From positions 1-53,778 of the forward strand of contig CAYLPJ010000046.1 of assembly GCA_964385465.1 (NCBI GenBank): DNA of 53,778 bases, in the 5' to 3' direction. Position numbers and translations under genes: made by a program. The notes under the pieces were generated by a model. That model saw only the letters and a program-made list of their open reading frames with translations, was not told the origin of the DNA and made no database searches. Each line of letters begins with the position of its first letter. Position 1 is the first letter of the stretch. The DNA comes from CAYLPJ01 sp964385465 (lineage in GTDB: Bacteria; Planctomycetota; Phycisphaerae; SM23-33). Below are positions 42,000 to 48,967 of this stretch, in pieces.

Positions 42000-43727
42000 A
42001 TGTCCATCGCACGATGCCTGTCGGCAGCAGTGTGCCTCGCGGCCCTCGCCGGGGCTCTGTCCGCGGCCGAGCCGCCCGTCGAGCTCCGCGGCGCCTGGTT
42101 GTGGGGCCGCACCTGCCGGGACGCCGCGTCGGCCGACAGGATGCTCGACCGCGCCGGGCGGATGCACCTCAACGCCCTGTACGTGCTGACATTCTATAAC
42201 GGCGGGACGGTGTATCACCGCACGGACCTCGCGGCGACCAACGGCACGGTGGCCGAGGGGTTCGACCCGCTGGGCCATCTCGTCGCCGAGGGGCGGCGGC
42301 GCGGCATCGAGGTCCATGCATGGTTCGTCAACGGCCCCATCCGCAACCTCGACAGGGCGAAGGTACTCCGCGACCACCCCGACTTCCAGGCCGTCAACCT
42401 CGCCGGGCGGAAGGTGGACTGGTACGACCTCTGCAACCCCGGCGTGCGGGACTGGCAGGCGAAGCTGATGGCCGACGTGGCCGGGCGGTACGCCGTGCGA
42501 AGCGTACACTTCGACTACATCCGGTTCGGCAACAGCTCGATGTGCGGCTCGCCCGCCGCCCGCCGGGCCGCCGCAGAGGCCGGAATCGACGCGGACCTGC
42601 TTACCTTCCCCCGCCTGCCCGCCGTCGGGGACTTCAAGGGCAACCCCCTGGCCGAGCCGACCACCGCCGAGGTCCTCGCCGAATTCGACGGCAACGTGCC
42701 CGCCGTCGCCGTCAACCCGCTCGGCAAGGGCCGCGTCGTTCTGCTGAACTGGCATGCCGATCAGGGCACGCCCGCCGCGGTCGACGCCGCCGTCGCCCGC
42801 GCCCTGCGCCTGCTGGGGGCCCAGAAGAGCCTGCACGTCCACCTGCTTCGGTCCAAGGTCAACGCGGTGAAGTACGGCTACCGCGGCTGCGAGGTGGCGG
42901 CCAGGTGGCTTCGGGGCCTTGGCGCCCGGCTGAAGCTGGTCGGCGACGACGGCCTGGCGGACCTCCCGGCCGGCGCCGTCGTCGTGCTGCCCAAGCACTA
43001 TCTCATGCCGGCCGACCAGGCCGAGGCGCTCGTGGCCCACGTATCGGCCGGTGGCGGGGCGCTGTTTCTCGACGGCCCGGTCTACGCCATGAAGCACGAG
43101 CCTGCGCGGAAGCTGCTGGGCTTCGCCCGCAGCGGGAAGTACTTCAGCGGCGAGCGCGTGCTCCGTGCCTCCGAGGCCAACGGGCGGTGGAAGCTGGTCC
43201 CCACCGGCGGGCCGGAGATCGACACGGCCGCCGTCGCCCGTACGCGACGGGCCTGGAAGGCCTGGTGCAAGGAGCAGGTGACGAAGCTCGTCGTCGAGGC
43301 GGGGCGGACCGTGAAGCAGCGCCGCGATGAATGCCTGATCACGGCGGCAGTCTTCCAGAGCCCCGAGGCCGCCGACGGGGTCTGCCAGGACTGGCCTCGC
43401 TGGCTGCGGGAAGGCCTTGTGGACTACGTCGTGCCCATGTCCTACGTCCCGACGGCGAAAGAGCTGGCCAGGCGGTTCGCCTGGTACAAACAGATCGACC
43501 CGGACCTGGCCCGGATCATACCCGCCGTGGGCGTCACCAAGATCGACGCGAAGCTCTCCCCCGCCGACCGGGCCGCCCGGATCGCCGAGCAAGTCGCCGT
43601 CTGCCGCGACCAGGGATCCCGCGGCGTGGTGCTGTTCAACCTGGAGTCCCTCAGAGACGAGACGGCCGCGATCCTCGGCCGGGAAGTGTTCCCCGGCAAG
43701 GCGGTCCCCTACCGCCCTGACCGGTAG
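42000..43727 (+). CDS. GHL10-type (DUF4015/YngK-like) hydrolase with inserted domain
   Basis: Exported protein of 575 residues with a signal peptide (about 1-22). The N-terminal barrel half (ELRGAWLWGR, GIEVHAWFVNGP, VHFDYIRFG at 169-177) matches the glycosyl-hydrolase-like 10 family. The second half resumes near 440 (VDYVVPMSYVP, RIIPAVGVTK, GVVLFNLES). Between them, about 205-410, lies a block with GKGRVVLLNW, ARWLRGLGARLKLVGDD, AVVVLPKHYLMP and GGGALFLDGP. This looks like a class I glutamine-amidotransferase-like (beta-galactosidase trimerisation type) domain, unusual for this family. Substrate unknown. Confidence 0.85.
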   Translation: MSIARCLSAAVCLAALAGALSAAEPPVELRGAWLWGRTCRDAASADRMLDRAGRMHLNALYVLTFYNGGTVYHRTDLAATNGTVAEGFDPLGHLVAEGRRRGIEVHAWFVNGPIRNLDRAKVLRDHPDFQAVNLAGRKVDWYDLCNPGVRDWQAKLMADVAGRYAVRSVHFDYIRFGNSSMCGSPAARRAAAEAGIDADLLTFPRLPAVGDFKGNPLAEPTTAEVLAEFDGNVPAVAVNPLGKGRVVLLNWHADQGTPAAVDAAVARALRLLGAQKSLHVHLLRSKVNAVKYGYRGCEVAARWLRGLGARLKLVGDDGLADLPAGAVVVLPKHYLMPADQAEALVAHVSAGGGALFLDGPVYAMKHEPARKLLGFARSGKYFSGERVLRASEANGRWKLVPTGGPEIDTAAVARTRRAWKAWCKEQVTKLVVEAGRTVKQRRDECLITAAVFQSPEAADGVCQDWPRWLREGLVDYVVPMSYVPTAKELARRFAWYKQIDPDLARIIPAVGVTKIDAKLSPADRAARIAEQVAVCRDQGSRGVVLFNLESLRDETAAILGREVFPGKAVPYRPDR

Positions 43728-43730
43728 CTC

Positions 43731-43748
43731 GCCCCGGGCGGGCGGGGC
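43731..43748. terminator. Short GC hairpin between convergent genes
   Basis: GCCCCG (43731-43736) pairs with CGGGGC (43743-43748) over a six-base loop, in the 24-base gap between the hydrolase gene and ffh. No T-tract follows, so terminator function is uncertain. Confidence 0.35.
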
Positions 43749-43751
43749 CGC

Positions 43752-45182
43752 TCAGCGCTTTTTCTTCTTCTTTCGCTTGGATCGCTGCTTCTTGGTCAGG
43801 CGTTTGGACCGCTGCTTGACCTTGAACTTCGGGTTGCCCCCCATCATGCCGACCTGGCCCATCTGCTGGGCGAACCGCATGCGGTCGCGCATGCCCATCC
43901 CGGCCATCTGCTTCATCATGCCCGAGGCCATGTTGAAGCTCTTGATCATGCCCGAGACGTCCTGCGGCTGCGTGCCGCTGCCGCGCGCGATGCGTCGGCG
44001 CCGGCTGGCCTCGATGAGCTCGGGGTTCTCGCGCTCCGTCGGCGTCATGGAGAGGATGATCGCCTCCATGCGCCTGAACTCGTCGCCGTCGACCTGGGCC
44101 CCCGCCATCTGGTCGCCCATGCCCGGCATGAGCTTGAGGATGTCCTTCAGCGGGCCCATCTTCTGCATCTGGCGCATCTGGGCGAGGAAGTCGGTCAGGC
44201 TGAAGCGGCCCTTGGCCATCTTCTCCTGCATCTTCTCCGCCTGCTCGGCGTCGAACTCCTGCTGGGCCTTCTCCACGAGGGAGACCACGTCGCCCATGCC
44301 CAGGATCCGACCGGCCATGCGATCGGCGTGAAACTCCTCCAGGTCGCCCAGCTTCTCCCCCACGCCGATGAACTTGATCGGCTTGCCCGTTACCGCCTTG
44401 ACGCTCAACGCCGCCCCGCCGCGGGCGTCGGAGTCGAACTTCGTCAGGATGACCCCGTCCAACTCCAGCCGCTCGTTGAACTCCCGCGCGCTGGTCACCG
44501 CGTCCTGGCCGGTCATCGCGTCGCAGACGAGGTAGATCTGGTGCGGCGACACCGCCCGGGCGATCTCCTGCGCCTGCTTCATCATCTCCTCGTCCACGTG
44601 CAGCCGGCCCGCGGTGTCGATGATCACCACGTCCCGCTCGTTGCTCCGCGCCCAGGAAACGCTCTTGCGGGCCACGCGGACGGGGTTCTTCTCCCCCTCG
44701 ATCTTGAAGACCGGCACGTCTGCCTGCTCGCCGACGATGGATAGCTGGTCCACCGCCGCGGGACGCTGGAGGTCGCATGCGACCATCACCGGCCGCTTGC
44801 CGTCACGGATGATCTTCCGCGCCAGCTTGCCGCACGTCGTCGTCTTGCCCGAGCCCTGGAGCCCGGCCATCATGACGACCGTCGGCGGCGGGGAGACGTA
44901 GTAGACCTTCGGGTCCACCGGCCCCATGAGCCCGACAAGCTCGTCGTGGACGATCTTGACCATGACCTGGCCCGGGTGGAGGCTCTTGATGACCTCCTCC
45001 CCGAGGGCCTTCTCGACCACGTCGTCGCAGAACTTGCGGACGACCTGGTAGTTGACGTCGGCCTCAAGCAGCGCAGTGCGGACCTCGCGCATGGCTTCGC
45101 GGACGTTGTCCTCGCTGATCCGCCCGCGCCCGCTCAGCCGCCGGAACACGTTGGAGAACTTGTCTGTCAGTGCCTCGAACAT
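43752..45182 (-). CDS. ffh: Signal recognition particle protein Ffh (SRP54)
   Basis: GTPase of 476 residues that binds 4.5S RNA and signal sequences and delivers nascent chains to FtsY. N-domain (1-about 85), then G-domain: P-loop AGLQGSGKTTTCGKLA, ACDLQRPAAVDQL (G2 region), DTAGRL (G3) and TKFDSD (G4; TKLDGD in most bacteria). Methionine-rich M-domain follows from about 330 (RQMQKMGPLKDILKLMPGMGDQM, MIKSFNMASGMMKQMAGMG), ending in a Lys/Arg tail (KRKKKKKR). Start at the ATG giving the standard MFEALTDKF N-terminus. It is convergent with the hydrolase gene. Confidence 0.98.
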   Translation of the reverse strand: MFEALTDKFSNVFRRLSGRGRISEDNVREAMREVRTALLEADVNYQVVRKFCDDVVEKALGEEVIKSLHPGQVMVKIVHDELVGLMGPVDPKVYYVSPPPTVVMMAGLQGSGKTTTCGKLARKIIRDGKRPVMVACDLQRPAAVDQLSIVGEQADVPVFKIEGEKNPVRVARKSVSWARSNERDVVIIDTAGRLHVDEEMMKQAQEIARAVSPHQIYLVCDAMTGQDAVTSAREFNERLELDGVILTKFDSDARGGAALSVKAVTGKPIKFIGVGEKLGDLEEFHADRMAGRILGMGDVVSLVEKAQQEFDAEQAEKMQEKMAKGRFSLTDFLAQMRQMQKMGPLKDILKLMPGMGDQMAGAQVDGDEFRRMEAIILSMTPTERENPELIEASRRRRIARGSGTQPQDVSGMIKSFNMASGMMKQMAGMGMRDRMRFAQQMGQVGMMGGNPKFKVKQRSKRLTKKQRSKRKKKKKR

Positions 45183-45333
45183 AGATCGTGTACCATACCA
45201 TAGCGCCCCGCGGGCCGAAAGGCCCTGGCGGCCCAGTCTGCACGGGCGGGGCATGCGGAATCCCGTGAGATTCCCACGCACCCCGGGCATTCCCCGGCGG
45301 TTCCATAGAAGGTCCAAGATCAAGGAGAACCCC

Positions 45334-46419
45334 GTGACCGACAAGCCAGCGAAAGCGATCCTGACCCTGGCCGTCCTGGCCGCCATGGCGGCGACAGTCG
45401 CCCTCGGCGCTGACGACAAGGACAAGAAGAAGCCCAGGAAAAAGAAGAAGCACCACCCGACGTGGGTGGACGTCAAGGACGTCCCGGCCGACTACCACGT
45501 CCAGGGCGAGTACGTCGGCACGGCCGGCGAGAAGAAGCTCGGCGTGCAGGTCATCGCGCTGGGGGACGGGCACTTCCAGGCGGTCTTCTACCCCGGCGGG
45601 CTGCCCGGCGCGGGCTCAGAGGGCAAGACCAAGGTCTGCCTGGACGGGAAGACGAAGGACGGCAAGACCGTTTTCGAGCCCTCCAAGGCCGGCAAGAAGT
45701 ACATGGGCGGCAGCGCCGAGCAGTTCAGCGCCCTGCGGAATCCTCCCGCCGAGCAGCAGGACTGGCAGGCGGTCATCGCCGACGGCAAGCTGACGGGCAA
45801 GACCGCCGATGGCAGCAGGATCGCCGCCGAGAGGACCGTCCGCAAGAGCCCGACGCTGGGCATGAAGCCCCCGGCCGGGGCGGTGGTGCTGTTTGACGGC
45901 TCGGGCAGCGACGGCTGGAAGGGCGGTCGGGTGGACAAGCGCGGTCTGCTGGCAGCAGGCACGCGGACGGAGAAGACGTTCGGCAGCTTCCGGCTCCACC
46001 TGGAGTTCATGACGCCGTTCAAGCCGACGGCCCGCGGCCAGGGCCGGGGCAACAGCGGGCTGTACCTCCAGCACCGCTACGAGATCCAGATTCTCGACTC
46101 GTTCGGCCTGGAGGGCTTCGACAACGAGTGCGGAGGCATCTACAAGAAGGGGCGCCCGAAGGTCAACATGTGCCTGCCGCCGCTGACGTGGCAGACCTAC
46201 GACGTGGAGTTCACCGCGCCGGTCTTCAAGGATGGCAAGAAGGTCAAGAACGCCCGCGCGACGGTCAAGCACAACGGCGTGGTGATCCACGACGACCTCG
46301 AGATCGACGGCAAGACGGGCGGCAGCCGCGGCAACGAAGGCGAGCCGGGACCGATCTACCTCCAGGGGCACGGCAACCCCGTGTTCTTCCGCAACATCTG
46401 GATCGTGCCGAAGAAGTAG
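45334..46419 (+). CDS. Secreted DUF1080 (3-keto-disaccharide hydrolase-like) protein
   Basis: Exported protein of 361 residues. A GTG start at 45334 with AAGGAG six bases upstream gives a signal peptide (about 1-23) followed by a Lys-rich stretch (DDKDKKKPRKKKKHH). The DUF1080 domain spans about 183-361: VVLFDGSGSDGWKGG, SFRLHLEF, GNSGLYLQHRYEIQILDS and GPIYLQGHGNPVFFRNIWI. These are lectin/concanavalin-like beta-sandwich signatures common in Planctomycetota. The preceding 150 residues are another repeat-like region (FQAVFYPGGLPGAGS). Family relatives act on 3-keto-glycosides or bind glycans. Confidence 0.9.
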   Translation: MTDKPAKAILTLAVLAAMAATVALGADDKDKKKPRKKKKHHPTWVDVKDVPADYHVQGEYVGTAGEKKLGVQVIALGDGHFQAVFYPGGLPGAGSEGKTKVCLDGKTKDGKTVFEPSKAGKKYMGGSAEQFSALRNPPAEQQDWQAVIADGKLTGKTADGSRIAAERTVRKSPTLGMKPPAGAVVLFDGSGSDGWKGGRVDKRGLLAAGTRTEKTFGSFRLHLEFMTPFKPTARGQGRGNSGLYLQHRYEIQILDSFGLEGFDNECGGIYKKGRPKVNMCLPPLTWQTYDVEFTAPVFKDGKKVKNARATVKHNGVVIHDDLEIDGKTGGSRGNEGEPGPIYLQGHGNPVFFRNIWIVPKK

Positions 46420-46995
46420 CCCGCCGAGGCCCGATCCGCCGGGCGCCCCCACCGGCGCCTTCCCGGGTCACGCTCCCCGAGGGGGGCGTCCGCGCCCCCG
46501 GTTTGCCCGCCGGACGCGTGAATCCTACCCTTCCGGTGTTCCGGCCTGGCCGGGTCGATTGATGAAAGGGCAATGGGCCCGCCGGCCGGGGCCGGAACGC
46601 AGATCCTTCTGTTCCGGGCGCCGACCGCCGCGCTGGGCATTGCGCGACGTGTCGGCGCCCGGAGGGAGTTCCGCGGAGAGAACCTGCGGGCCGACCGACG
46701 GGAGAGACGGCCGGTCCGCAAACCTGCGAGCACTGCTCGCTGCGGTTGCGGCTGGGTATACGTCGCAGCCGAACGGGCGAGGGCCATCCGGAGGGTACGC
46801 TCTCGCCCACTTTTATGCGCTTTCGGCGCAGTGGCCGGCGGCCGGGCCGCGAGAGGACTACCCGCTCGTGCTCCCTCTGATAGGCCGGGGGACGGCCTCG
46901 CCCGCCCGGGGGTCGGCGCGGCGTTTTTGCTTGTCGGGACGGCGTCCTGCCACGTACCATGCATTCCCCATGCTCGCCTTTGAGGAGACAACGTT
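46420..46995. other. Non-coding interval with structured DNA
   Basis: No gene is supported in 576 bases; frames here are short and lack ribosome binding sites or coding-like composition. Notable is a perfect palindrome GCGAGCA-C-TGCTCGC (46726-46740). It is followed within 10 bases by CGGCTG...CAGCCG, and later by a TGCGC-TTTCG-GCGCA hairpin in an AT-richer stretch (about 46808-46825). The 3' end holds the promoter and GAGGAGA leader of the next gene. A small RNA is possible. Confidence 0.4.
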
Positions 46996-48957
46996 ATGCG
47001 TTGGTCGTATGTCGGGGGTGCCCTGGCGGCGGTGATCGGTCTCGGCGGCGGGCTCGGGGGGCTGCATGCGGCCCCGAAAGGCTCTGACAGCCGCCTGGCG
47101 GACGCCAAGGCGTTCGTCGAGAAATCGCCCCGCTACCTGCACCACAGCAAGCTGAAACGCGGCATGACCGGCTACGGGCTGACCGTGCTGGAGGGGACGC
47201 AGGTCGTCCGCTTCAATGCCCGCGTGGTCTCGGTCGTCAGCCAGTGGGGCCCGCACCAGGACGTCATCCTGGCGATGATGTCCGGCCAGCGGCTCGAGCA
47301 CACCGGGATCATCTCGGGCATGAGTGGCTCGCCGGTCTACTTCAGGGACCCGGCCGACGGGAAGTTCAAGCTCGCCGGCGCGGTCGCCTACGGCTGGCGT
47401 GACAGCAAGGACCCTCTGTGCGGCATCCAGCCGATCACGCAGATGCTCGCCGCCGGCGAGGTCTTCCGCAACATCGGCAAGGCGGACAAGCCCGTGGCGG
47501 CCCGGGCCGGCGGGGCCCGCGGCTGGGTCGGCCTGCCCGGGGCCAAGGGGCTGGAGGCCTACCTCGGAGCCGTGCTGGACCCCGCCAAGCGCGACTTCGC
47601 CGCCCTGTGCCTGCCCGGGCCGCGCCGCGGTGGCGGCGCCGCCGAGCCCGCCCTCGTGCCCCTGGCCACCCCGCTGATGGTCTCGGCCATGCCCCGCCGC
47701 GCCCTCGCCGAAATGACCCGCGCCCTCGCCCCCGCCGGCATCGTGCCGGTGGCCTCCGGCGGGGTCAACGCCGCAGTCGACGAGGCCGCCAAGGCAGCCC
47801 GGATCGAGCCCGGCGGCGCGATCGCCGTCCAGGTGGTCGCCGGCGACGCCGACCTCGCGGCCGTGGGGACCGTCACCGACGTTGTCGGCGGGAAGGTGCT
47901 GGCGTTCGGGCACTCGTTTTTCGGCGACGGGGACCTCGAGCTGCCCCTCGGGCCGGCCTACGTGCACACGGTGGTTCCGGGCCTGCTGGGCAGCTTCAAG
48001 CTCGGTGCGGGCCTGAAGATCACCGGCTCGCTTCGACGCGACGAGGAGACCGCCATCACCGGCGTGCTCGGGCCCCGCCCGAAGATGATCCCCCTGACCG
48101 TGACCGTCGAGCGCAAGCCCGACGGGCGGAAGGAGGTCTTCCGCTACGAGCTCTGCAAGCACCGCATGCTGACGACGAACCTGACGCGGTTCATGCTCTT
48201 CAACGCCTCGGAGGGCTGGCACCTGTTGCCGGAGTACCACACCGTCCGCCATCAGATCAGCGTGGACTTCGGCAAGCTGGGGACCTACCGCGCCTCGGGG
48301 GCTGCCAGCAACGCCGACGTCTACGGCGTGATCTCCGACACCACGCGCCCCATCGCGGCGATGATGAACAATCCCTTCGGCGAGGACGTCGCGCCCCGGC
48401 GGATCGACGTGCGGATGACCGTCGAGGCACGCGACCGCTCGGCGACGATGCTCAAGCTCGAGCTCGACGGCGAGACCTGGCGCCCCGGCCAGACGGTCAC
48501 CGGCACGCTGACCTACCGCCCGGCCAGACAGGATCGCAAGACCATGCCGATCCGCTTCGACCTGCCCGAGGACCTGCCCGAGGGCAAGCACAGCCTGACG
48601 GTCTGCGACGTCGGTCGCCACCTCGCCCAGCAGCGCGGCGAGGCACCCCACCTGTATTCCCCGCGGACCACGAGGCAGCTCTTCGAGGCCATCCAGCGCA
48701 TCGCCTCGCCCGCCGCCGACCAGCTCTACCTCCGCCTGCCTCTGCCCGACGGCGGCGGGCTGGCCATCGATACCGAAGAACTGCCCGACCTGCCGCCCAG
48801 CCGCGCCGCCATCCTCGGTCAGGCCAAGCTCCTCGATGCCAAGACCTTCCGCCGAAGCCTCGTCCGAACCGTCCGCCCGCCCTACCTGATGGAAGGCTCC
48901 CTGACGGCCTCCTTCGACGTCGCCCGTCAGCCGCGCGAGACCCTCCTCCATGAGTAA
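46996..48957 (+). CDS. SpoIVB-S55-like serine peptidase domain protein
   Basis: Exported protein of 653 residues with a signal peptide (about 1-25). KRGMTGYGLTVLEGTQVVRF (54-73) and GIISGMSGSPVYF (104-116) match the SpoIVB peptidase S55 domain, with Ser110 or Ser112 the likely nucleophile. KVLAFGHSFFG (300-310, His306) supplies the second motif. In SpoIVB the His precedes the Ser; here the order is reversed, as in the subgroup seen in non-sporulating bacteria. The C-terminal 280 residues are beta-rich with no named domain. The stop overlaps or abuts the next gene, which is therefore probably a partner. GAGGAGA lies before the ATG. Activity and target unknown. Confidence 0.85.
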   Translation: MRWSYVGGALAAVIGLGGGLGGLHAAPKGSDSRLADAKAFVEKSPRYLHHSKLKRGMTGYGLTVLEGTQVVRFNARVVSVVSQWGPHQDVILAMMSGQRLEHTGIISGMSGSPVYFRDPADGKFKLAGAVAYGWRDSKDPLCGIQPITQMLAAGEVFRNIGKADKPVAARAGGARGWVGLPGAKGLEAYLGAVLDPAKRDFAALCLPGPRRGGGAAEPALVPLATPLMVSAMPRRALAEMTRALAPAGIVPVASGGVNAAVDEAAKAARIEPGGAIAVQVVAGDADLAAVGTVTDVVGGKVLAFGHSFFGDGDLELPLGPAYVHTVVPGLLGSFKLGAGLKITGSLRRDEETAITGVLGPRPKMIPLTVTVERKPDGRKEVFRYELCKHRMLTTNLTRFMLFNASEGWHLLPEYHTVRHQISVDFGKLGTYRASGAASNADVYGVISDTTRPIAAMMNNPFGEDVAPRRIDVRMTVEARDRSATMLKLELDGETWRPGQTVTGTLTYRPARQDRKTMPIRFDLPEDLPEGKHSLTVCDVGRHLAQQRGEAPHLYSPRTTRQLFEAIQRIASPAADQLYLRLPLPDGGGLAIDTEELPDLPPSRAAILGQAKLLDAKTFRRSLVRTVRPPYLMEGSLTASFDVARQPRETLLHE

Positions 48958-48967
48958 AGGAACCGTG

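Noticed and set aside
44390..44460. G4 motif TKFDSD in Ffh instead of TKLDGD
   Set aside because: The key Lys and Asp are kept, and similar wording is, as far as I recall, usual in Planctomycetota, so it does not look like a defect.
45257..45274. GGAATC-CCGTGA-GATTCC inverted repeat upstream of the DUF1080 gene
   Set aside because: A six-base stem in such GC-rich DNA is expected by chance, and no promoter is visible beside it.
46556..47035. Short open frames between the DUF1080 and S55 genes
   Set aside because: They have no ribosome binding sites, no domain-like content, and several overlap each other in different frames.
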